From: DATDRS01 sp035291605
Lineage (GTDB): Bacteria > Chloroflexota > Anaerolineae > Anaerolineales > UBA6663
Direction of reading: 5' to 3'
Length of the DNA: 27,913 nucleotides
Assembly: GCA_035291605.1 (NCBI GenBank)
Contig: DATDRS010000210.1
Span: 1 to 27,913, forward strand
A program made the translations under genes and the position numbers. The stretch's first letter is position 1; the number at the start of each line of letters is the position of its first letter. Of the stretch, positions 1 through 6,889 are shown piece after piece. The notes under the pieces were generated by a model. That model worked only from the letters and a program-made list of their open reading frames with translations, had not been told where the DNA came from and made no database searches.

Positions 1-2201
1 AAGTTGGCTAAAGTATCCGGATCCCCCATGTTGAGCTCCCCCAAGTTCCAGCGGTTCGTTCCAGTCGTGTAAGCCCCGCCCGACTGGACCAGATAACGCA
101 CCGTATCCCCCGTGTTCGGCCCGTCGTATAGAATGACCACCTTCAGCCACGGCTGCTTGCTGCCAACGAAAGCCTCGATATCCTGCCGATATTGCGTCAG
201 GATTGACTCAAAATTGGGGTCCTCCGCGTTGAGGTAGAGCATCAGCGTCCACGTATCAGCCTCGGGCGGCGCCTCGTTGCCGCCCACGGGCGCAGCCGCG
301 GTGGAGTTGCATCGCGCAGTCAAATCGTAGAAGGCATTCGCATCGCCGTAGCCCGTGTACGACTCGACGCTGACATAGTAATTGCCCGCCGACACGGTGT
401 AGCTGATGAACGAGTCCGTGGTCACGTCGTCGTCGTCGTTGTAGGCCAACTCCGCGCCGCCGTTGCTGTATAAGCGCAAGACCGAGTCGAGCGTCGAGTG
501 AGGATCCTGCACTTTCGTCTGCGCGTCAATGTCCAACTGCAATGAGCCGCCCTGGGTGACATTCAGTTCGAACCAGTCAATGTCGTAGCCGCCGAGCGCG
601 TCGCCGATAGTTCCGCTGACAACCCCAGCACAGGTCAGGCCCGGTGTGGCGTTCGCCAGGTCGTTGTTCGGCTCATTTGGATCTACGGCTGCCGCCGCGC
701 TTCCGCCCGGCGCGTAGACCCGGATATAGTCCATGTAGACCCAGGTCTCCTCACCCGACGAGCCGGTGTCATACATCTCAAACACGAAATCCACCGGCTG
801 GCCTACAACCAGAGTGACTTCAGCGGGTGAGAGGGTGAATATCGACTCCTGCCAGCCATAGGGCGCATCAACGGCGTCAATGCATCCCAGGTCAGCCCAG
901 ATATCCCAGTTGACTGTAGAGCGCAGGCTGGCGCAGAAGTAGTCCGCATCCGGGTTGATCTCCAGCGTGGATAGCGCGAACCAGTAATCAATCACGACGC
1001 TGCTGGCGTCGGCCGGCACATTCAGCGTCTGATACAAGAAACCGCTGCCTCCGGCCGGCGGCGCAATGTAGGCCGAATGCGCCCCTTCGAGATAGGTGTT
1101 AGAAGTGGCAGACACCTCGCCGCCCGAAGTGACATCCGGGGTCCAGTGATTCAGGTTGGGAGTGTCCTCAAAGCTCTCATTCTGGACGAGTTGCCCATCT
1201 GGATCGGGCGTGGGCGGCGGGGCCGGAGGCGTATCATCCGCCCAGACATAGATGTCGTCAATATATGGCCCGGCATATCCGCTGATTGACCCGTCCGATG
1301 CAAAGAGCCATGCCAGATAAACCGTGGAGTAGCCCGCATACGACGTCAGCCAATAGGATTGCTCCAACCAGCCTTCCGAATAGCCCGACCAGTAGTCGCA
1401 GTTGTAGTCTATGCCATCAGTCGAAACACAGAAATATACCCAGTCGAATTCAGGCTCGGTGTCATACCAGAGCCAAAAATCCACGTACAAATCGCTCATT
1501 GTGCTCAGATCAAGCGGGCCATAGTCCAGCCAACTGTACAAATTGTCTGGATATCCATCTGTGAATGGATCTGCCACTGCATAAGGGCCGAAAGCGGCTG
1601 GCCAACCCCCATAATAACCCAGGGCATACTCGACAGGCCCCCAACTGCGACAGGCATAGGTGTAATTGGGGTCTGGACATGTATCGCTGAAATCGTACAC
1701 CGTCCAATTGCTGGTCCCATATGTAGGTGAGAAGGGCGTTGCGAAATCAGGTGGATAAAAGGAATCAAAATTCTCATAAAGCAAGTCCACCCCCCCCTGG
1801 CTACTGACCAGGGGCGAAAAGTCCGTCACTTCGTGAGGCGTCTTCGGCAGGCGTGGCTCGCCTGAGGGCGCCTGGCCCTTTGGCGCATGGATGGCGCTTT
1901 GCATGGTCGGCGCTGGTTTCCCGCGTGCGATCTGCACTTTCGTTCGGAAGGGTACGGCGTTCAGCCCGGTGTTCTGGTTGCCGAACCGAATCTGGGGCCC
2001 GCTGCTTTCAGGTGTTCGGAGGGGAGGGTTTTGCGGCGGCGGCGGGGTCGGCGTGCCTGCAACCTCGACCTGCGGCGCGGCCGGCGCGCCGGCCTGCGCC
2101 GGGGCCGAGCCAAGCAGCACAATCCCCAAAACAATCATCCCCACTCCGACCAGGATAGGCAGGACAAGACGAACGAGCGGTTTGCGGACGATGGCTTTCA
2201 T
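1..2201 (-). CDS. Secreted clostripain-family (C11) protease, N-terminal part, runs off the left edge
   Basis: The frame is open for 733 codons from an ATG at 2201 to the window edge, so the 3' end is missing. The start is preceded by a good ribosome binding site (GAGGGAG, 6 nt upstream). Residues 1-37 form a signal peptide: MKAIVRK, a long hydrophobic stretch, then APAQA before the likely cleavage site. A Pro-rich linker follows (about 40-130). Residues 138-330 are an aromatic, Asp/Tyr/Trp-rich beta domain like the MAM/immune-inhibitor-A jelly-roll modules. About 340-500 (NESFED...) is a second carbohydrate-binding-like beta domain. About 507-629 is a pre-peptidase C-terminal (PPC) domain starting DPNEPNND. 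At about 651, WTLMLYLNAED matches the first strand of clostripain-family C11 peptidases. The catalytic His/Cys would lie outside the window, so activity cannot be judged. The protein is probably exported and acts outside the cell. It has its own promoter and is not part of the lysC operon. The C11 call rests on a short segment. Confidence 0.75.
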   Translation of the reverse strand, partial: MKAIVRKPLVRLVLPILVGVGMIVLGIVLLGSAPAQAGAPAAPQVEVAGTPTPPPPQNPPLRTPESSGPQIRFGNQNTGLNAVPFRTKVQIARGKPAPTMQSAIHAPKGQAPSGEPRLPKTPHEVTDFSPLVSSQGGVDLLYENFDSFYPPDFATPFSPTYGTSNWTVYDFSDTCPDPNYTYACRSWGPVEYALGYYGGWPAAFGPYAVADPFTDGYPDNLYSWLDYGPLDLSTMSDLYVDFWLWYDTEPEFDWVYFCVSTDGIDYNCDYWSGYSEGWLEQSYWLTSYAGYSTVYLAWLFASDGSISGYAGPYIDDIYVWADDTPPAPPPTPDPDGQLVQNESFEDTPNLNHWTPDVTSGGEVSATSNTYLEGAHSAYIAPPAGGSGFLYQTLNVPADASSVVIDYWFALSTLEINPDADYFCASLRSTVNWDIWADLGCIDAVDAPYGWQESIFTLSPAEVTLVVGQPVDFVFEMYDTGSSGEETWVYMDYIRVYAPGGSAAAAVDPNEPNNDLANATPGLTCAGVVSGTIGDALGGYDIDWFELNVTQGGSLQLDIDAQTKVQDPHSTLDSVLRLYSNGGAELAYNDDDDVTTDSFISYTVSAGNYYVSVESYTGYGDANAFYDLTARCNSTAAAPVGGNEAPPEADTWTLMLYLNAEDPNFESILTQYRQDIEAFVGSKQPWLKVVILYDGPNTGDTVRYLVQSGGAYTTGTNRWNLGELNMGDPDTLAN

Positions 2202-2260
2202 CTGACACTCCCTCGGTTGAGAAAAGAAGCAGTATGTATGGGCTGGCGCAAGACAGGCCC

Positions 2261-2289
2261 ATTATATGCCGATTTCAAGGGAGCACCAA
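2261..2289 (-). promoter_or_regulatory. Promoter of the secreted protease gene
   Basis: Reading the minus strand, a perfect -10 TATAAT lies at 2266-2261. It is preceded by a 17-nt spacer and a half-matching -35 TTGGTG (2289-2284). The predicted start point would give a leader of about 50 nt before the ATG at 2201. This separates the gene from the upstream lysC-asd operon. Confidence 0.55.
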
Positions 2290-2334
2290 TCAATCGCCGG
2301 TACAGGAGAAGCCGGATTTCTGAAGGACACTGCT

Positions 2335-3384
2335 CTAACTGACCAGTTTCTGCGCGACCAGCAACTCCGCATTCAAGATCGCCCCGCCTGCCGCGCCGCG
2401 AATCGTGTTATGCGACAGCACGACGAATTTGACGTGCAGCAGCGGATCCTCGCGCACCCGGCCCACGACCGTCGTCATGCCCCGGCCGGCCCCCCGGTCC
2501 CGGCGCGGCTGGGGGCGGTCGGCCTCCGGGCGCACTTCGATGACGCAGTGCGGGGCCGAGGGCAGCATCTGGACGAGCGCCGGCGCTTGAAAATCAGCCA
2601 TCACCTGCGCGGCCTCGGCGGGCGTGACTGGCCTCTCGAACTCCACCGAGGCGCACACCGTGTGCCCATCCGTCACGGCCACGCGGTTGGTGTGCGCCGA
2701 GATCTTCAGCGGCGCGGGGTGGATCGCGCCGCCGTTCAACCGCCCCAGCATCTTCTGCGGCTCACTCTCGACTTTGTCCTCCTCGCCGGAGATATACGGA
2801 ATGACGTTATCGCCGATGTCGAGCGAGGCCACGCCCGGATAGCCCGCACCCGACAGCGCCTGCATGGAAACGACGAACGCGCGGCGCAGGCCGAACGCCT
2901 CCTGCAACGCCTTGAACGCAATCGTCATGCCTGTGCTCGTGCAATTGGGGTTCGTCACGATGAAGCCCTTCCAACCGCGATGTTTCTGCTGCCTCTCCAC
3001 GAGCGCGGTGTGGTCGGGGTTCACTTCGGGGATGAGCAGCGGCACGTCGGGCCACATGCGGTGGGCGGAGGCGTTCGAGCAGATGGCGTAGCCCGCCTCG
3101 GCCAGCGCCGGCTCGCATTCTTTAGCCGTGTCCGACGGCAGCGCCGAAAAAGCCAGCGCCGCCTCGAAGCCCGGCTCAGTCGGGACGATCCTCATCCGCT
3201 TCGCGTACTCCGGCATCGGCTCAGGCAGAATCCAGCGGCAGCCTTCCGCATACGTCTCTCTGACGGTGCGGTCCGAGCCGGTGAGCGCGGTCACCTCGAA
3301 CCAGGGATGATTTTCCAGCAACTGCACAAACCGCTGGCCGACTGCCCCGGTTGCGCCGAGGATAGCGACCTTGATTTTAGACAT
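2335..3384 (-). CDS. asd: Aspartate-semialdehyde dehydrogenase
   Basis: Reduces L-4-aspartyl phosphate to aspartate semialdehyde with NADPH, the second step of the Lys/Thr/Met (aspartate family) pathway, in the cytoplasm. The 349 residues are typical of the family. The N-terminal Rossmann motif is GATGAVGQ (residues 10-17). The catalytic cysteine is C148 in TNPNCTSTG, and the likely catalytic histidine is H241 in RVAVTDGHT. The sequence style (PLLIPEVN, SGAGYPG) is that of the archaeal/fungal-like ASADH branch rather than the E. coli branch. The ATG at 3384 follows AAGGAG closely and lies only 15 nt after the lysC stop, so the two genes are an operon and should share the attenuator upstream of lysC. 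A Pro/Arg-rich stretch at about 288-305 (ADRPQPRRDRGAGRG) looks like an enlarged loop. No clear intrinsic terminator is seen after the gene. Confidence 0.95.
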   Translation of the reverse strand: MSKIKVAILGATGAVGQRFVQLLENHPWFEVTALTGSDRTVRETYAEGCRWILPEPMPEYAKRMRIVPTEPGFEAALAFSALPSDTAKECEPALAEAGYAICSNASAHRMWPDVPLLIPEVNPDHTALVERQQKHRGWKGFIVTNPNCTSTGMTIAFKALQEAFGLRRAFVVSMQALSGAGYPGVASLDIGDNVIPYISGEEDKVESEPQKMLGRLNGGAIHPAPLKISAHTNRVAVTDGHTVCASVEFERPVTPAEAAQVMADFQAPALVQMLPSAPHCVIEVRPEADRPQPRRDRGAGRGMTTVVGRVREDPLLHVKFVVLSHNTIRGAAGGAILNAELLVAQKLVS

Positions 3385-3399
3385 GGTTTCGTCTCCTTG

Positions 3400-4791
3400 T
3401 TACCCAATCAACCCGTGCACTGCCCTCACCGCCTCATCCGCCTCCGCCGCCTCCACCACCAGGCTGATGCTGCACTCCGACGACCCCTGCGCGATGGCGA
3501 CCACGTTGACGCCCGCGTGGCCGAGCGCGCTGAACACGCGCCCGGCGATGCCGGGGGTATGCCGCATCCCCGCGCCGACGACCGTGACGACCGCGCACTC
3601 GTCCGTCGTGGTGATGCTGTCAATATCGCGCCGCGCCAGTTCCAGGCGGAACTCCTCTTCCAGCGCGCGCACGACGGCCTCGGCGGCCTTGCAGGGGACG
3701 ACGAAGCAGATGCTCTGCTCAGAGGAGGCCTGCGAGATCATCGCGACGCTCGTCCCGGTGCGCGCGACGGCGCCGAACGTCCGCGCGGCGATGCCCGGAA
3801 TGCCGATCATCCCCCGGCCCTCGAGCGTGATGATGCACTGGCCCTTGAACGCGGTCACCGCCTTAACGTCGCCCCGCGCCAGGCCGTTATCCGAGACGAT
3901 CCGCGTGCCGGGGTGCGCGGAATTGAAGGTATTCTTCACCCACAGCGCCATCCCACGCTCGACCACCGGGCGGATCGCCTTCGGGTGAAGCACTTTCGCG
4001 CCGTAAAACGCCAACTCCGAGATTTCGCGGAAGGTCAGCTCGGGGAGGGTCCGCGCGCCGGGCGCGACGCGCGGGTCGGCGGTCATCACGCCGTCCACGT
4101 CCGTCCAGATCCACACCTCGTCTGCGCCGAGCGCCACGCCGAAGATCGCCGCCGAGAAATCGCTGCCGCCCCGTCCCAGCGTCGTCACCACCCCCGCCCG
4201 AGTCGCGCCGATGAAGCCCGTGATGACCGGAACGACGCCTTGAGTCAGCAGCGGCTCGATGACAGCCCTGGCGCTGGCCTCGGTCGCCTCCATGTCTGGC
4301 GAGGCCGACTGATGCGCCGCGTCGGTTAGGATGACTTCCGCGGCGTCCACTGCCTGTGCCGGGAGGCCCGCGTGCGTCAGGGCGGCGGCGACCAGGGGCG
4401 CGCTCATCCGCTCGCCGAGGGACGAGATCGCGTCGAGCGCACGGGGCGAGGCCTCGCCGAGGACTCCTATGGCATGACACAGGGCGGCGAACTCGTCGAG
4501 GTAAGTTGAGATGATCAGCTCTACGTCCTTCGCGCCGGGCGCCAGCGCGTGGAGCACGGCCAGGTGCTTCGCGCGCAAATCCAACGCCGTGCGCGCCGGG
4601 GCCGCCTCGTCGCCCTGCGCGGCCCCGTGGGCCGCCGCGATCAGCGCATCCGTCACGCCGCTCATCGCTGAGATGACGACGGCCAGGCGCGGCCACTCTG
4701 CGCGCGCTGCCCGTACAATCTCAATCGCCTGCCGGATGGCGGCCAGGCTGCCCACTGACGTGCCGCCGAATTTCATGATCAGTGTCTTCAC
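3400..4791 (-). CDS. lysC: Aspartate kinase with C-terminal ACT domains
   Basis: Phosphorylates L-aspartate with ATP, the entry step to Lys, Thr and Met synthesis. The 463-residue product opens with the kinase signature MKFGGTSVG (residues 6-14), has the later amino-acid-kinase motif GRGGSDFSA (near residue 205), and ends in two ACT domains (about 310-463) of the kind that bind Lys or Thr for feedback inhibition. I chose the GTG at 4791 because GGAGG lies 8 nt upstream. The in-frame ATG at 4812 lies inside a stable hairpin and has no ribosome binding site, while the internal ATG at 4776 would cut the first strand. There is no fused homoserine dehydrogenase. It is followed by asd after 15 nt. 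The leader upstream carries a Thr-rich peptide and a terminator, so transcription is probably controlled by attenuation in addition to allosteric control. Whether Lys, Thr or both inhibit the enzyme cannot be read from the sequence. Confidence 0.94.
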   Translation of the reverse strand: MKTLIMKFGGTSVGSLAAIRQAIEIVRAARAEWPRLAVVISAMSGVTDALIAAAHGAAQGDEAAPARTALDLRAKHLAVLHALAPGAKDVELIISTYLDEFAALCHAIGVLGEASPRALDAISSLGERMSAPLVAAALTHAGLPAQAVDAAEVILTDAAHQSASPDMEATEASARAVIEPLLTQGVVPVITGFIGATRAGVVTTLGRGGSDFSAAIFGVALGADEVWIWTDVDGVMTADPRVAPGARTLPELTFREISELAFYGAKVLHPKAIRPVVERGMALWVKNTFNSAHPGTRIVSDNGLARGDVKAVTAFKGQCIITLEGRGMIGIPGIAARTFGAVARTGTSVAMISQASSEQSICFVVPCKAAEAVVRALEEEFRLELARRDIDSITTTDECAVVTVVGAGMRHTPGIAGRVFSALGHAGVNVVAIAQGSSECSISLVVEAAEADEAVRAVHGLIG

Positions 4792-4799
4792 TATCTCAG

Positions 4800-4824
4800 C
4801 CTCCGGCCTCACCCCCGGTGAGGC
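4800..4824 (-). promoter_or_regulatory. Hairpin abutting the lysC ribosome binding site
   Basis: On the minus strand, GCCTCACC (4824-4817), loop GGG and GGTGAGGC (4813-4806) form a perfect 8-bp stem. One nucleotide later comes the lysC Shine-Dalgarno GGAGG (4804-4800). The left arm can alternatively pair GCCTC with GAGGC of the Shine-Dalgarno, so the element could hide or expose the lysC start. The structure is seen in the sequence; its role is inferred. Confidence 0.45.
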
Positions 4825-4857
4825 AAAACAAAAACGCGGGCCGGCCGGCTCCGCGTT
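4825..4857 (-). terminator. Intrinsic terminator (attenuator) in the lysC leader
   Basis: On the minus strand AACGCGG (4857-4851) pairs with CCGCGTT (4839-4833). An inner GCC/GGC stem with a GGCC loop and one bulged A sits between them. A T-rich tail TTTGTTTT follows. It lies between the leader-peptide stop (4890) and the lysC start (4791), the classical position of an attenuator. Confidence 0.8.
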
Positions 4858-4889
4858 GGGTCTCTACGGCTGCGCGCAAACGGCGCGCG

Positions 4890-4976
4890 CTACCAAGCCG
4901 AACCGGCGGCCTCCTGGAAAGGAGTCGGGGTGGTCATGGTAGTCGTCGTCATCGCGCTCGGCGCAATGCGTTTCAT
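4890..4976 (-). CDS. Threonine-rich leader peptide of the lysC-asd attenuator
   Basis: A 28-codon ORF runs from an ATG at 4976 to a TAG at 4892-4890. It starts MKRIAPSA and continues MTTTTMTTPT, so seven of residues 10-18 are threonine, with two methionines beside them. E. coli ThrL starts MKRISTTITTTITITT, so both the N-terminus and the Thr run look alike. The ORF lies between a good promoter and an intrinsic terminator ahead of lysC, whose pathway makes Thr and Met. This is the layout of ribosome-mediated attenuation: scarcity of charged tRNA-Thr would stall the ribosome on the Thr run and prevent the terminator. The promoter -10 lies so close that the mRNA probably begins only about 6 nt before the ATG, without a Shine-Dalgarno, so translation may be near-leaderless. 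The peptide itself probably has no function of its own. It is not an accidental frame of a larger gene, since nothing else is encoded here. Confidence 0.75.
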   Translation of the reverse strand: MKRIAPSAMTTTTMTTPTPFQEAAGSAW

Positions 4977-4988
4977 CTTGCGCGCCAA

Positions 4989-5016
4989 AGTATCACACAA
5001 TCCGGCAAGTTGTCAA
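4989..5016 (-). promoter_or_regulatory. Promoter of the leader-lysC-asd operon
   Basis: On the minus strand a perfect -35 TTGACA (5016-5011) is followed by a 16-nt spacer and an extended -10, TGT plus GATACT (4994-4989). The expected transcription start is near 4982, about 6 nt before the leader-peptide ATG. Confidence 0.7.
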
Positions 5017-5127
5017 TCAGAATTTCGGCAAGCGTTCTTTGGGCACATTGCTGATCTTCGACAGTGCCCCTGGAACCGCTGGTCATCGCGCGGGCAGCGC
5101 GCTCCTGCTCGCCCGTTGCCCGCGACC

Positions 5128-6720
5128 TTACTTTTCCTTTTTCCCTTCCGCCGGCTTGAGCATCTTCCGAATCTTCAGCGCCAGGTGGACCGCCAGTCGT
5201 GTGTCGGGGTTGTTCATGTCCAACCCGGCTAACTGCTCGATCCGCTCCATCCGGTAGAGCAGCGAGTTGCGGTGGATGAACAGCTTTTCGGCCGTCTGGC
5301 TCAGGTTGCCCAGCCGCTCGCAGAAGGCCTCCAGCGTTTCGAGCAGGTCGCCGCCGCCCGCGTAATGGTACAGCGGGCCGAGCGCCTCCCGGCAGAACGC
5401 TTCGAGCTCGGGGTTGCCCTCAATCTGGAACAACAACCGGTAGACCGATAGATCCCCGAAGTAAAGCGGCTGGTCCTCCTTCAACCGCGCGGCCATCCCC
5501 AGCGACTGCGCGGCCTCGCGGTGCGAGTCCTTCCAGGTCAACAGTTCCTCGGCCGGGCGGCCCACGCCGCCGTAGAGGGGGAACTGCGGATACTCGTCGC
5601 GCGCCGCCTTGCGGATCACGCCCGCCAGTTTCAGCGCGGCCTCGGGGCGGCCGGCGTCGGCCACCGCGCAGAACACGATCATCTCGTGCCCGCGCGGCCG
5701 GGCCAGCGCGTTCACCCCGGCCTGCGCCACCGACTGATGGACAATCGTCTCCAGCCGGCGAAGGCTCGGCGCGCCCGACGCCTCTGTCCACCGCCAGGCC
5801 AGCGCTGCGTGCGGCGGCTCGACGTCGTAGCCGATGCGCCCGGCCCACCGCTGCAGCTCGTCCGACGACAAGGAACCGGTGAGCACCGCATCCAGGAAGT
5901 CGCCGAGCGCCCGTTTCTCGGCCTCACTCACCGCTTTGGCCTTCGCCATTTCGAGCGCGCAGGCCGCCGCGCCGTGCTCGACGACCAGGTGGTCGAGCGC
6001 GTCCAGATCGCCCGCCGATCCGATCACCGAGAGATAACCGCGCGCCATGCCCTTCGCCACAATTGGGCACACCAGCCGCATCAGGCCGCCGGGCAGCGAC
6101 TGGTCGCGCCACCCCGCGAGGGCCGCGGCCTGCCGCCGGTCGCGCAGGCCCTCGGGCAGCTGGCTCCACAGGCTGAGCGCGTCAAGCACTTGGGGCCAGG
6201 TCGCGCCCAGCGCCGGGGCGATCACCTGGGCGAGTGGTTTCAGGCGCTTGTCCTGCACAATCACCGTCTTGCCCGTCACCTCGAACATGGCCTGCGCCAG
6301 GTTCTCCAGCCCCCCTCCCTCGACCGACAGGCGCGCCAGCATTTGATAGACGCGCGCCCCGCGCTCGACGAGATACGCCTGCCGGTTCACGATCAACTCC
6401 AGCGCCGCCTGCTGGATGTCACGGACGGAGGCGGCCTCAGGCAGGGCGATGATCGGAAGGTCGGCCCCCGCCGGGAGGCTGGCGCTCGCCGGGACGGCCA
6501 CCCCCGCGACCCCCTTCGCCGCCCACGCCGCCAGTTCTTTTTTGCCCGGCGAGTCGCCGCACAGCACGAAATCCCCGGCCTCGGGCGTGATCCCCGCCCC
6601 GGCCATTATCACCCACTTCACTGCACGGTCGCGAAACTGGGGGACAGGCGGCGGCGTGCCCGGCGGAAAGGTCAGGCGCACCAACTCGCCGAGAGAAACC
6701 TGCGTCGTTGTCGCTGCCAT
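5128..6720 (-). CDS. PucR/CdaR-family transcriptional regulator
   Basis: A 530-residue cytoplasmic regulator. Residues about 15-125 match the N-terminal PucR (purine catabolism regulator) domain, and the region around 270-410 fits the degenerate GGDEF-like CdaR domain. The C-terminal 60 residues hold the PucR-type helix-turn-helix: LSQTAEKLFIHRNSLLYRMERI, followed by NPDTRLAVHLAL. Family members sense small metabolites (purines, sugar acids, amino acids) and regulate neighbouring catabolic genes or themselves; the ligand here is unknown. The neighbours (lysC-asd, HD-GYP sensor) do not reveal a regulon. The gene has its own promoter with an inverted repeat over the -35 box, which suggests autoregulation. 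A perfect 33-nt palindrome lies 18 nt before the start codon. The ATG at 6720 has only a weak ribosome binding site (GGATC). A charged tail (KPAEGKKEK) ends the protein. Confidence 0.88.
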   Translation of the reverse strand: MAATTTQVSLGELVRLTFPPGTPPPVPQFRDRAVKWVIMAGAGITPEAGDFVLCGDSPGKKELAAWAAKGVAGVAVPASASLPAGADLPIIALPEAASVRDIQQAALELIVNRQAYLVERGARVYQMLARLSVEGGGLENLAQAMFEVTGKTVIVQDKRLKPLAQVIAPALGATWPQVLDALSLWSQLPEGLRDRRQAAALAGWRDQSLPGGLMRLVCPIVAKGMARGYLSVIGSAGDLDALDHLVVEHGAAACALEMAKAKAVSEAEKRALGDFLDAVLTGSLSSDELQRWAGRIGYDVEPPHAALAWRWTEASGAPSLRRLETIVHQSVAQAGVNALARPRGHEMIVFCAVADAGRPEAALKLAGVIRKAARDEYPQFPLYGGVGRPAEELLTWKDSHREAAQSLGMAARLKEDQPLYFGDLSVYRLLFQIEGNPELEAFCREALGPLYHYAGGGDLLETLEAFCERLGNLSQTAEKLFIHRNSLLYRMERIEQLAGLDMNNPDTRLAVHLALKIRKMLKPAEGKKEK

Positions 6721-6737
6721 TTGGATCCAGATAGCCT

Positions 6738-6770
6738 GGAAACCCGGCTTCTTCGAGAAGCCGGGTTTCC
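6738..6770. repeat. Perfect 33-nt palindrome (REP-like) in the 5' leader of the PucR-family gene
   Basis: GGAAACCCGGCTTCT, a 3-nt loop TCG, then AGAAGCCGGGTTTCC form perfect 15-nt arms. It lies between the promoter (6787-6815) and the ATG at 6720, so it would form a very stable hairpin in the mRNA leader. The core AAACCCG...CGGGTTT recurs in the hairpin at 6832-6864, which points to a family of short palindromic repeats. Confidence 0.75.
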
Positions 6771-6786
6771 GGGTTAATTGCTGGCA

Positions 6787-6815
6787 ATAGTAGCAGATTA
6801 TGAGAGACCAAACAA
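6787..6815 (-). promoter_or_regulatory. Promoter of the PucR-family regulator
   Basis: On the minus strand, -35 TTGTTT (6815-6810), a 17-nt spacer, and an extended -10 TGC plus TACTAT (6792-6787). The mRNA leader would be about 60 nt long and would contain the 33-nt palindrome. Confidence 0.55.
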
Positions 6816-6823
6816 CTGTTTGG
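6808..6823. promoter_or_regulatory. Candidate operator over the -35 box
   Basis: CCAAACA-AC-TGTTTGG is an inverted repeat with perfect 7-nt arms and a 2-nt centre. It covers the -35 hexamer of the PucR-family gene, the position expected for a repressor or autoregulator site. Which protein binds it is not known. Confidence 0.45.
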
Positions 6824-6831
6824 CCAAAATC

Positions 6832-6864
6832 AGAAACCCGTTTTCTGGCGGAAAGCGGGTTTCT
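6832..6864 (-). terminator. Palindromic hairpin after the HD-GYP gene, possible terminator
   Basis: AGAAACCCG (6832-6840) pairs with CGGGTTTCT (6856-6864) around a 15-nt loop. Read on the minus strand it lies 26 nt after the HD-GYP stop and is followed by GATTTTGG, a poor T-tract, so it may terminate that transcript. The stem shares its core with the palindrome at 6738-6770 and may equally be a second copy of the same repeat. Confidence 0.45.
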
Positions 6865-6889
6865 CGATCGCCCCTATCCGTTCCATCCG

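Noticed and set aside
2266..4329. A 687-codon open frame on the plus strand opposite asd and lysC
   Set aside because: It is a mirror frame of two clear enzymes in GC-rich DNA; the composition is Arg/His/Ala-rich without recognisable motifs.
4792..4990. Lysine riboswitch in the lysC leader
   Set aside because: The leader is only about 190 nt, is dominated by a Thr-rich ORF and terminator, and I could not find the conserved junction elements of the L box.
5041..5127. Inverted repeats GGGCAC...GTGCCC and CGCGGGCA...TGCCCGCG after the PucR-family gene as a terminator
   Set aside because: Long loops and no T-tract; they might be a weak terminator, but GC-rich DNA gives such pairings by chance.
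5521..6777. A 418-codon plus-strand frame opposite the PucR-family gene
   Set aside because: Same reason: antisense to a well-supported gene, Arg/His/Gln-rich, no domain.
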